Of a DNA stretch of 6,568 nucleotides, positions 1 to 6,483 are shown piece after piece. How positions within the stretch are numbered: the first letter of the stretch is position 1; every line of letters starts with the position of its first letter. Position numbers and translations under genes: made by a program. The notes beneath the pieces were generated by a model that was not told where the DNA came from, made no database searches, and worked only from the letters and a program-made list of their open reading frames with translations. This DNA comes from Methylococcaceae bacterium (GTDB lineage: Bacteria > Pseudomonadota > Gammaproteobacteria > Methylococcales > Methylomonadaceae): positions 1 through 6,568 of the forward strand of contig SXIZ01000072.1 of NCBI GenBank assembly GCA_005779525.1, in the 5' to 3' direction.

Positions 1-114
1 AGCAGCGGCATGTTAAATGTCGCGCATGTCAGAATAGCTGGTAAAAAGTACACATTGAGCTTAGCTTTGCAAGCCGATGGTTCGGTGCTATTACTAAATC
101 GAGTCAAGGAATAA
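1..114 (+). CDS. C-terminal end of an unrecognised protein (partial, 5' end outside window)
   Basis: Frame 1 is open from the first base to a TAA at 112-114 and encodes 37 residues, beginning SSGMLNVAHVRIAGKKY and ending in LLLNRVKE. The alternation of hydrophobic and polar residues (VRIAGKKYTLSLALQ, then DGSVLLLNRV) suggests two or three closing beta strands, such as the last strands of a beta-rich or secreted domain. The start and most of the gene are missing, so no function can be given. It converges on htpG, and the hairpin at 188-233 lies between them. The frame could be open by chance over so short a length, but the strand-like pattern and the position before an intergenic hairpin favour a real gene end. 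Confidence 0.5.
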   Translation, partial: SSGMLNVAHVRIAGKKYTLSLALQADGSVLLLNRVKE

Positions 115-187
115 GCGTTCTAGCTTGGGGGTGCCAATAATGGCAAACTTCGAGGAGTATGTTTTAAAACTAACAATATAACAAAAC

Positions 188-233
188 TTACCCTCCTCCC
201 GCTGGCTATCTGCAATAGCTGGGAGAAGGGTAA
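188..233 (-). terminator. Hairpin between converging genes, probable htpG terminator
   Basis: Outer arms 188-200 and 221-233 pair as TTACCCT/AGGGTAA plus CTCCC/GGGAG. In minus-strand RNA the single irregular position (195/226) becomes a U-G wobble, giving 13 continuous pairs; in plus-strand RNA it is a C-A mismatch. An inner GGCTAT/ATAGCT stem adds more pairing beyond a small bulge. On the minus strand the stem is followed by AAGTTTTGTTAT, a modest U-rich tail, whereas the plus-strand side continues AACATCACTT. It therefore suits the end of htpG, 40 bp past its stop, better than the end of the left-hand gene, though it may serve both. It could also be one copy of a dispersed intergenic repeat, which cannot be tested in one window. 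Confidence 0.6.
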
Positions 234-272
234 ACATCACTTACTTAGTGCAATGTGCACTTACAGCTAGAC

Positions 273-2213
273 TTAACGCAACAAATTCTGCAACAAGCCA
301 TTCAACTTATGCACAAACGCTGCTGGATCATCCAACTGCCCGCCTTCGCTTAAAATCGCTTGATCGAACAGAATGTGGGTAATATCCGCAAAACGTTGCT
401 CGTCGGTTTCTTCTTTGATTTTAGTCACCAACGCATGCGTAGGATTGATCTCAAACACGGGTTTGCTGCCACCACCCATCATGCCTAAGTTTTGGCCTGC
501 TTCTTTCATGATACGTTCCATATTCAGGCTCATACCATAATCGGTAGCCACCAAACAAGCTGGTGAATCCGTTAAACGGTGACTGATACGCACTTCGCTG
601 ACTTTATCGCCTAATACTTCTTGGATTTGTTTCAGTACTGATTCAAAATCTTTACTGACTTCTTCTTGCTGTTTTTTGTCTTCTTCGGTTTCGAATTTGT
701 CTAAATCCAATTTACCTTTAGCGACCGATTGTAAGTGTTTACCATCAAACTCGCTGAGGTTAGACACGACCCACTCGTCAATACGATCAGACATTAATAA
801 GACTTCTATGCCTTTTTTGCGGAAAATTTCCAAATGCGGACTGCTTTTGGCTGCTTGGAAACTGTCAGCAGTGACATAATAAATATGCTCTTGGCCTTCT
901 TTCATGCGGCTGACGTAATCCGCCAACGTCACATCTTGTGCATCAGTATCGGTATGGGTTGAAGCAAAACGCAGTAATTTAGCAACGCGTTCTTTATTTT
1001 TGAAATCTTCAATCACCCCTTCTTTGATAACATTACCGAACTGTTTCCAGAAGGTTGCATATTTTTCCGCATCATCTTGCGCCAAACTTTCCAGCAAGCT
1101 CAGGACTTTTTTCACAGCCCCGGTTTTAATGCTGCTGATTTGTTTGCTTTGTTGCAGTATTTCACGCGATACGTTCAGTGGTAAGGCATCCGCATCGATC
1201 ACCCCACGGATAAAACGTAAATAACGTGGCATTAATTGCTCGGCGTCGTCGGTGATAAACACTTTACGCACATACAATTTCACGCCATGTTTGGCATCTC
1301 TATCCCACAAATCAAATGGCGCACGTGCAGGGACATACAGTAACAAGGTATATTCGTTGGTACCTTCAACTTTACTATGCACATGCACTAACGGGTCTTG
1401 ATAATCGTGGCCTACATGTTTATAAAATTCGTTATAGGCTTCTGGCGTAATTTCGTCTTTCGATTTGGTCCACAATGCAGATGCACTATTAACGGTTTCT
1501 TCTTCAATAATCGGATCTGGCTTAGGTGCATCCTCCTCGGCTTCAGGATCAGCTTCGGGGAATACTTCTTTATCCATCACTATCGGTAACGAGATATGAT
1601 CCGAGAATTTACGGATAATCGATCTTAAACGATAGTTGTCTAAATATTCCTCTTCGCCTTCTTTCAAATGCAAAATGACTTCAGTACCACGGGTCGCTTT
1701 TTCCGCGTCTTCCAACGTGTACTCACCTTCACCCTGCGATTCCCAACGCACACCTTGATCGGCACTGGCGCCTGCTTTACGCGTGATTAAAGTGACTTTA
1801 TCGGCCACGATAAATGCCGAATAAAAACCCACCCCGAATTGACCAATCAGTTCGCTATCTTTCGCTTGGTCGCCCGTTAAGGCTTCAAAGAATTGTTTAG
1901 TGCCCGATTTAGCAATGGTACCAATATGCTCACGCACTTCATCCCGGGTCATGCCGATACCGTTGTCGATGACCGACACCGTGCGTTTGTCTTTATCGAA
2001 TTCAATACGAATTTTTAAATCGCTATTGCCTTCATATAACGCATCATTGGATAACGCTTGAAAACGCAGTTTGTCTGCAGCATCAGAAGCGTTAGAAATT
2101 AATTCACGCAGAAAAATTTCTTTATTGCTATATAACGAATGAATCATTAAATGCAATAAATGTTTGACTTCAGTTTGAAAGCCTAAAGTTTCTTTTTTTA
2201 CTTCAACGGTCAT
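273..2213 (-). CDS. htpG: HtpG, bacterial Hsp90 molecular chaperone
   Basis: This is a full-length cytosolic Hsp90 homologue of 646 residues; E. coli HtpG has 624. It is an ATP-driven homodimeric clamp that remodels late folding intermediates and works with DnaK. The N-terminal GHKL ATPase domain (about 1-215) shows the catalytic Glu37 and Mg-binding Asn41 in FLRELISNASDAADKLRF, the nucleotide-binding DNGIGM (83-88), and the lid/glycine motif GQFGVGFYSAF (124-134). The middle domain carries Arg350 in LPLNVSREILQQ, the arginine that contacts the ATP gamma-phosphate. The C-terminal dimerisation domain follows, with PVFEINPTHALV near residues 585-596; there is no MEEVD tail, as expected in bacteria. 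An acidic, proline-rich linker (about 215-240) joins the first two domains and is longer than in E. coli. The ATG at 2213 fits the family start and has GAGG 11 nt upstream. A sigma-32 promoter precedes it. The gene is intact. Confidence 0.98.
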   Translation of the reverse strand: MTVEVKKETLGFQTEVKHLLHLMIHSLYSNKEIFLRELISNASDAADKLRFQALSNDALYEGNSDLKIRIEFDKDKRTVSVIDNGIGMTRDEVREHIGTIAKSGTKQFFEALTGDQAKDSELIGQFGVGFYSAFIVADKVTLITRKAGASADQGVRWESQGEGEYTLEDAEKATRGTEVILHLKEGEEEYLDNYRLRSIIRKFSDHISLPIVMDKEVFPEADPEAEEDAPKPDPIIEEETVNSASALWTKSKDEITPEAYNEFYKHVGHDYQDPLVHVHSKVEGTNEYTLLLYVPARAPFDLWDRDAKHGVKLYVRKVFITDDAEQLMPRYLRFIRGVIDADALPLNVSREILQQSKQISSIKTGAVKKVLSLLESLAQDDAEKYATFWKQFGNVIKEGVIEDFKNKERVAKLLRFASTHTDTDAQDVTLADYVSRMKEGQEHIYYVTADSFQAAKSSPHLEIFRKKGIEVLLMSDRIDEWVVSNLSEFDGKHLQSVAKGKLDLDKFETEEDKKQQEEVSKDFESVLKQIQEVLGDKVSEVRISHRLTDSPACLVATDYGMSLNMERIMKEAGQNLGMMGGGSKPVFEINPTHALVTKIKEETDEQRFADITHILFDQAILSEGGQLDDPAAFVHKLNGLLQNLLR

Positions 2214-2223
2214 GTTCTACGAA

Positions 2224-2229
2224 TCCTCG
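2224..2229 (-). promoter_or_regulatory. Shine-Dalgarno site of htpG
   Basis: The minus strand reads CGAGGATTCGTAGAACATG, placing GAGGA about 10 nt before the htpG start codon. The spacing is a little long but usable. It is the only clear ribosome binding site before any complete gene in this window and supports the ATG at 2213. Confidence 0.6.
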
Positions 2230-2252
2230 TCTCAAAAAAATTATCAATCGAC

Positions 2253-2258
2253 TATAAT
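2253..2258 (+). promoter_or_regulatory. Candidate -10 element for the regulator/kinase operon
   Basis: A perfect TATAAT lies on the plus strand, 65 bp before the response regulator ATG, and would start transcription near 2265. At 16-18 bp spacing the -35 region (around TCTCAA, 2230-2235) is poor and no extended TGn is present, so it may need an activator or be weak. It abuts the -10 of the divergent sigma-32 promoter, so both could hardly be occupied at once. The match is perfect but short, and chance occurrence in this AT-rich spot is possible. Confidence 0.4.
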
Positions 2259-2285
2259 CATGGGGACAGTAATTTATTTTTCAAG
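2258..2285 (-). promoter_or_regulatory. Sigma-32 (RpoH) heat-shock promoter of htpG
   Basis: Read on the minus strand, CTTGAAA (2285-2279) is followed after exactly 13 bp by CCCCATGA (2265-2258). This matches the proteobacterial heat-shock consensus CTTGAA, 13-14 bp spacer, CCCCATnT very closely. Transcription should begin near 2250, leaving a leader of roughly 35-40 nt that contains the Shine-Dalgarno site. Control of htpG by RpoH is established in E. coli; here the assignment rests on the sequence match and position. The C-rich bases just upstream of the -35 also resemble the extended consensus. Confidence 0.88.
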
Positions 2286-2323
2286 CGCCCGCCCACTAAC
2301 CCAACCTTGTAGATGCGCAATTC

Positions 2324-3949
2324 ATGATTAAAGTGAGTCTAAAGCAGCTGAAAATTCTCATCATTGAAGACAACTCGGTGATGCGCACCAACATCAAAGA
2401 AATGCTGTATCTGGCTCAAGGTAAAGATATTACCGAGGCCCGCAATGCCGAAATTGGCATTACTGCCATGGAACAGCAAGTATTTGATATCGTGCTGTGT
2501 GATTACAATCTCGGCATGGGCAAAAATGGCCAACAACTGCTCGAAGAAGCCAAATACCGGAAATTATTACCCTGCAGCTCCATTTTTATCATGGTCACCG
2601 CGCAAAATACCCAAGAAATCGTATTGGGCGCCATGGAAAACAAACCCGATGACTACATTACCAAACCCTTTAATGCCCAACAGTTATTGGGGCGACTAGA
2701 AAAATTGTTAGTACGTAAAAATTACGTGATGAACGTCGAAAAAGCCATGGATGCGGGTAAATACAACTTAGCAATTCAGTATTGCGACCAATTGTTAGAA
2801 CAAAATCACCCGGCCATGCACACCCAACTACTGAAAACTCGGGCAGAACTGGCAATTCTCGTCGGTGACCTGGATACCGCTGAACAAAAATACCAACAAA
2901 TTTTGCAACACCGAGAATTATCCTGGGCCCGTCACGGTCTGGGCGTAGTCGCTTTTTCTAAAAACCAATTTGAGCGTGCGATTGAAGCCTTTCAACAAGT
3001 GATCGCCGAATCCCCGACGCTAATGGAAAGTTACGATTGGTTGGCACGCTGTTACGAAGTCACCCAACAACCGGAATTAGCGCAAGAAATTTTAAATACC
3101 GCGGTGGCCTTATCCCCGCAAGCTATTTTGCGGCAACAAAAATTAGGGGCTTTAGCGGATAAAAGCGGCAATCTGGAAGTCGCCAAAAAAGCTTATCGCA
3201 CCGCCGTCGATTTAGGTAAATTTTCCGTGCATAAGTCCAGCAACGACTTTTCTAGCCTCGCCAAAATTTATAACAAAACCAATGAGAGCAAGCATGCGAT
3301 GAAAATTCTTGCCGAAATGCGTACCGCTTTTCAGCAAGATCCCGAAGCAGAACTCCGCTGTGCCTTAATGGAAGCGCAACTCTATACCGAGCAAAAAAAC
3401 CCTGCACTCGCGGCCGAAGCGATAGGTAAGATTCACAAACAACACGCCAACATCAAATTGATGCCCAAAGATTTGCGGCTGGACATCGTGCGGGTACTGT
3501 ATAACGCGGGCAGCACCAAATTAGCCTACCAATTAATAAGCGAATTGATCAATGACAATGTCGACGATGATCATTTTTTAAACGAACTGCGCAGCATCTA
3601 TCAAGATGGCAAATTTCACGATCAGGCAGAATTGCTGATCCAACATACCAAACAAGAATTAATCGATATTAACAACAAAGCAGTATTACTCTTTCGGCAA
3701 GGACAAGTCGAACTTGCTCTGAATATGCTGAGTGAATCCATTAACAAAATGCCAGGGAATCGCACCATTCTGATGAACATGGCTATTATTCTGGTACAAG
3801 ATATGAAAGCCAACGGGGTCAATGAAAAGAAACTCGCGAAAGTTCAAGAGTGCATTACCAAGGCCCAATCCTTGGGCGTAGCACCCAATAAGATCAACCA
3901 AATTCAAGTCGAATTTGCCAAATTATCACACCCTCAATCCTCACACTAG
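2324..3949 (+). CDS. Response regulator: receiver domain fused to TPR repeats
   Basis: A 541-residue soluble protein. Residues 9-129 form a CheY-like receiver with every key residue: acidic pair Glu15/Asp16 (ILIIEDN), phospho-acceptor Asp60 (IVLCDYNLG), Thr92 (MVTAQ), switch aromatic Tyr111 and Lys114 (DDYITKPF). The rest is helical with TPR spacing; clear units fall at about 135-163, 169-197, 203-231 (LGVVAFSKNQFERAIEAF), 237-265 and 271-297, with more divergent helices and a late unit near 450-482. There is no DNA-binding, GGDEF, EAL, HD-GYP or phosphatase domain, so output is probably protein binding through the TPRs, controlled by phosphorylation. The adjacent kinase, 11 bp downstream, is the obvious partner. 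ATG 2324 is chosen because it lies nine codons before the first receiver strand and no upstream in-frame start is close; it has no recognisable Shine-Dalgarno. The gene is intact. The partner and process are unknown. Confidence 0.9.
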   Translation: MIKVSLKQLKILIIEDNSVMRTNIKEMLYLAQGKDITEARNAEIGITAMEQQVFDIVLCDYNLGMGKNGQQLLEEAKYRKLLPCSSIFIMVTAQNTQEIVLGAMENKPDDYITKPFNAQQLLGRLEKLLVRKNYVMNVEKAMDAGKYNLAIQYCDQLLEQNHPAMHTQLLKTRAELAILVGDLDTAEQKYQQILQHRELSWARHGLGVVAFSKNQFERAIEAFQQVIAESPTLMESYDWLARCYEVTQQPELAQEILNTAVALSPQAILRQQKLGALADKSGNLEVAKKAYRTAVDLGKFSVHKSSNDFSSLAKIYNKTNESKHAMKILAEMRTAFQQDPEAELRCALMEAQLYTEQKNPALAAEAIGKIHKQHANIKLMPKDLRLDIVRVLYNAGSTKLAYQLISELINDNVDDDHFLNELRSIYQDGKFHDQAELLIQHTKQELIDINNKAVLLFRQGQVELALNMLSESINKMPGNRTILMNMAIILVQDMKANGVNEKKLAKVQECITKAQSLGVAPNKINQIQVEFAKLSHPQSSH

Positions 3950-3960
3950 TTGCTCTGACT

Positions 3961-4638
3961 ATGGGCCTTGTATCCACTGCCGAATTTCATGCTGTACTGG
4001 CGAGCGCCGTGCATGAACTGAAAAACTCCCTCAGCAATGTCAATCGCTTAATCCAGGATTTGTCAGAACTCTACCCAGAAAGCAATCAAGAAAAACTGCT
4101 GCTAGAGTGCGAAACCAACCGCATGAACAACTACCTCTCGCAGTTGCTGGTATTGTACAAAATCGAGGCTGACGCCTTTAAACCGCGGATAGATGAACAT
4201 ATAGCTGAAGACATTATCCTCGACGTGTTGGCAGTGCAAGAAGCCTTATGCAGCGTCAATAAATTAACCCTGCACTCCAGCTGCGAAGAAAACCTATTGT
4301 GTTATTGCGACAATGACCTCGTAACCAACGCCCTCAATACCTTGATCCAAAATGCGCAACGCTATGCCATAGCGCACATCAAAATTTCCGCTAGTTTACA
4401 AGATGGCTATATCGCCTTTTGCGTTGAAGATGATGGGCCTGGCCTCCCCGAAAAATTACTGCACCACCAGCCACTCGTTAAAAATCCAACCGACCTCAAA
4501 AATAATAACTTTGGCTTAGGGCTATACTTTGTATCCACCATCGCGCAAATGCACAAAAACTCAACTAAAACCGGACAGTTACAGATGGATAACCTCAGTG
4601 AATTAGGCGGGGCGCGCTTTAGTTTATTAATTCCATAA
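3961..4638 (+). CDS. Small soluble sensor histidine kinase lacking a sensor domain
   Basis: A 225-residue kinase made only of a phospho-acceptor helix pair and an ATPase domain. The H-box places His18 in AVHELKNSLSNV; helix two ends near residue 70. The HATPase_c part shows the N-box with Asn131 (LIQNAQRYA), the G1 box DDGPG (157-161) and the G2 box GLGLYFV (185-191), finishing with GGARFSLLIP. No membrane segment, HAMP, PAS or GAF is present, so it is cytosolic and must receive its signal from another protein or through its short N-terminus. It follows the TPR response regulator by 11 bp on the same strand, so the two are very likely co-transcribed and form one phosphotransfer pair. The frame stays open upstream for at least 20 codons into the regulator gene, but no good alternative start occurs there, so ATG 3961 is preferred. 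No Shine-Dalgarno is visible; translational coupling is plausible. Confidence 0.88.
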   Translation: MGLVSTAEFHAVLASAVHELKNSLSNVNRLIQDLSELYPESNQEKLLLECETNRMNNYLSQLLVLYKIEADAFKPRIDEHIAEDIILDVLAVQEALCSVNKLTLHSSCEENLLCYCDNDLVTNALNTLIQNAQRYAIAHIKISASLQDGYIAFCVEDDGPGLPEKLLHHQPLVKNPTDLKNNNFGLGLYFVSTIAQMHKNSTKTGQLQMDNLSELGGARFSLLIP

Positions 4639-4717
4639 GCAAGCGACTCCAAAACGATAAAAATTGCACAATCGACTAAACTTAAACTATTTATCTCAAC
4701 CGCGTAACACAATCCCT

Positions 4718-6385
4718 ATGACCTCTAGCCCCTCTGCCAATATTTTAGTCGCCACCTTGACCGAAGTTCGAGGCAATGGCATGGAAGCGCGTATCGTTGA
4801 AGCATACGCCACCGATAACCCCGTACTGAGCGTCGGCGGTGAACAACTACTCGCGGGGCAACTTGGTGCCTACCTCCTGATCCAACAAGGCGACATTGCC
4901 GTACTCGCCTTAGTGTTTAAAATGTGGCAAAAAGATTATTTTGCCGATGGACAACGCCTGTTTGACCGCTTCGTCTCCTTAATTCCCGTAGGCGAAATTC
5001 AAGCCGATGGCACCTTCCTCCGCGGCGTACGCCACTATCCTACCGTGGGCGCCAAAGTGTTTGCTGTGGGTTTACGTGAAATCAATGCCATATTTTCCAA
5101 ATTCCGCCATTATGAATTTTTCATCGGGCAACTGGCTAACCACCACGACTACCACCTTAGCTTAGACCCCCGCGCCTTATTTGGTCGCCACTTTGCCATT
5201 ATTGGACAGTCCGGTTCCGGTAAATCTTGGACCGTCACCAGCCTGATCCAACACACCATCAAAGCCATGCCGAAAACGCATTTGATTATGCTCGATTTAC
5301 ATGGTGAATATTGCTGGAAAGACGCCCAAAACCAAGTGCAATCCGCGTTTCCGGCCGAGATCGTCAACTACGTCGACGCCATGGAAATGGAAATGCCCTA
5401 CTGGATGATGAGCTACGCCGAACTCGTAGACTTATTTATTGATCGCGAAGATCGGGGGGCCTCCATGCAAATGGCGTTTTTGCGCGAAGTCTTGCAACAA
5501 CTTAAACGCAAAGAAGCCAAACAAATCGGTCTGTCCACCGTCTCCATAGACACCCCGATTTACTTTTCCTTGGCGGAAATGTACATGCAATTCAAAAACG
5601 CCAACGAAGAACGCAAAGACTTTGGTAAAACCCAAGGCGCGTTATACGGCCAATTTGACGAATTCTTAGTCCGCCTACAAAGCCGCTTCAACGACGTGCG
5701 TTACGACTTTTTACTCAAACCCAAAAAACGCACCACCTCCGCCAGCTTGACCGACCTGCTGCGGCAGTTTATCGGCTTGGGCGAGAAAAAAGCCAATATC
5801 ACCGTCGTCGACTTAAGTTCCGTCCCCACCGACATTCGTCCTGCCATCTCCGCCCAAGTCGGGCGCTTGGCTTACGAATTCAACTACTGGAATCCCCAAC
5901 GGCGCGAATTTCCGATTACGCTAATCTGCGAAGAAGCCCACGCCTACATCCCACGCGAACACGGGGGGAAATTTGAAGGCACCAAAAAAATGATGGAACG
6001 TATTGCCAAAGAAGGCCGTAAATATGGCGTATCTATTGGCGTAGTCAGTCAACGGCCCACCGAACTTTCTGAAACCATGCTGTCGCAATGCAGCTCGTTT
6101 ATCTGCCTGCGCACCACCAACCCCGACGACCAAGCCTATATCAAAGGCCTAGTCCCCGAAGCCGAAGGTGACCTCACCGACATCCTCACCTCGCTTGGTC
6201 GCGGTGAAGCCCTAGTCCTAGGCGAAGCCGCCCCCCTGCCCACACGCGTACAAATCTACCGCCCCAACCCCGAACCCAAAAGTAATGATGTCGATTACTA
6301 CAGCAGTTGGCGCGAAGGCCCCGAAGATCTGGATGTCGAAAAAATCGTCCACTACTGGCGTACGCAGACGCGTAAAAGTGATTAA
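4718..6385 (+). CDS. herA: HerA-type hexameric DNA translocase/helicase ATPase (DUF87)
   Basis: A 555-residue ATPase of the HerA/FtsK superfamily. Residues 8-110 are beta-rich and fit the N-terminal HAS barrel. The RecA-like core has Walker A GQSGSGKS (163-170, Lys169), Walker B ending in Glu405-Glu406 (LICEEAHAYIP), the probable arginine finger Arg434 in EGRKYGVSIG, and the family motif SQRPTEL (444-450). The insert between Walker A and B (LHGEYCW, then PYWMMSYAELVDLF) is typical of bacterial HerA. HerA rings pump DNA and usually act with a nuclease or effector: NurA in end resection, SIR2 or DUF4297 in phage defence. None lies beside this gene; upstream is the kinase and downstream a CRISPR array, so its role is undecided. 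ATG 4718 is preferred over an in-frame TTG at 4664, because the extra 18 residues (HNRLNLNYLSQPRN) precede the domain and look non-coding. No Shine-Dalgarno is seen. The 79-bp gap after the kinase could hold a separate promoter, but I find no convincing one. Confidence 0.88.
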   Translation: MTSSPSANILVATLTEVRGNGMEARIVEAYATDNPVLSVGGEQLLAGQLGAYLLIQQGDIAVLALVFKMWQKDYFADGQRLFDRFVSLIPVGEIQADGTFLRGVRHYPTVGAKVFAVGLREINAIFSKFRHYEFFIGQLANHHDYHLSLDPRALFGRHFAIIGQSGSGKSWTVTSLIQHTIKAMPKTHLIMLDLHGEYCWKDAQNQVQSAFPAEIVNYVDAMEMEMPYWMMSYAELVDLFIDREDRGASMQMAFLREVLQQLKRKEAKQIGLSTVSIDTPIYFSLAEMYMQFKNANEERKDFGKTQGALYGQFDEFLVRLQSRFNDVRYDFLLKPKKRTTSASLTDLLRQFIGLGEKKANITVVDLSSVPTDIRPAISAQVGRLAYEFNYWNPQRREFPITLICEEAHAYIPREHGGKFEGTKKMMERIAKEGRKYGVSIGVVSQRPTELSETMLSQCSSFICLRTTNPDDQAYIKGLVPEAEGDLTDILTSLGRGEALVLGEAAPLPTRVQIYRPNPEPKSNDVDYYSSWREGPEDLDVEKIVHYWRTQTRKSD

Positions 6386-6402
6386 GCACTGAGAGCGCAA
6401 GG

Positions 6403-6431
6403 AGTGGTTTTAAAGCACTGAAGATTTTTTT
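6403..6431 (+). terminator. Weak candidate intrinsic terminator after the HerA gene
   Basis: AGTG (6403-6406) pairs with CACT (6416-6419), with two further T-A pairs beyond a G-G mismatch, and a run of seven T begins at 6425. The stem is short and sits 5 nt from the T-run, so termination would be inefficient. It is the only terminator-like structure between the HerA stop at 6385 and the CRISPR repeats. The end of the T-run overlaps the decayed repeat. Confidence 0.3.
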
Positions 6432-6451
6432 CTGGCTGCATAGCGGTGAAC
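6429..6451 (-). repeat. Probable decayed terminal CRISPR repeat
   Basis: These 23 bases keep blocks of the 28-bp repeat in the same order: TTTCT, GCTGC, GCGG and TGAAC, with about five bases lost between them. Its repeat-side end (6451) lies exactly 32 bp from the next repeat (6484), the same as the spacer length on the other side. The CTGCC/GGCAG stem that Cas6f would recognise is destroyed, so this unit should not be processed. The alternative reading is a simple hairpin, since TTCTGG (6430-6435) and CCAGAA (6451-6456) are inverted repeats around a 15-nt loop. The exact spacing makes the decayed repeat the better explanation. Confidence 0.55.
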
Positions 6452-6483
6452 CAGAATCGTAAAAACCTGCGGAGAAGTATAAT

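Noticed and set aside
132..145. Small inverted repeat TGCCA/TGGCA
   Set aside because: Five base pairs with no T-run; too weak to call a terminator or operator.
140..181. Tiny ORF (MANFEEYVLKLTI) between the left-hand gene end and the hairpin
   Set aside because: Thirteen codons, no ribosome binding site and no recognisable product.
247..261. Inverted repeat AGTGCA/TGCACT just past the htpG stop
   Set aside because: Six pairs around a 3-nt loop with no U-tract. It could add to termination but cannot be told from chance.
4664..4693. Possible sigma-70 promoter before HerA (TTGCAC, 18 bp, TATTTA)
   Set aside because: Only about half the positions match in each hexamer, in an AT-rich stretch where such matches are expected by chance.
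4407..4712. 101-codon minus-strand open frame opposite the kinase C-terminus
   Set aside because: It is antisense to the conserved G1 and G2 boxes of the kinase, with no domain of its own.
4664..4717. In-frame TTG start that would lengthen HerA by 18 residues
   Set aside because: The added residues are low in domain signal, the ATG at 4718 is close to the first expected barrel strand, and TTG has no ribosome binding site.
6386..6428. Further decayed CRISPR repeat one more unit to the left
   Set aside because: No GTGAAC, GCTGC or GCGG blocks appear at the position expected for another unit, and the HerA stop codon is too close.
6386..6483. This side as the CRISPR leader
   Set aside because: The repeat handle and hairpin orientation place transcription on the minus strand, and repeat degeneration on this side marks it as the trailer.
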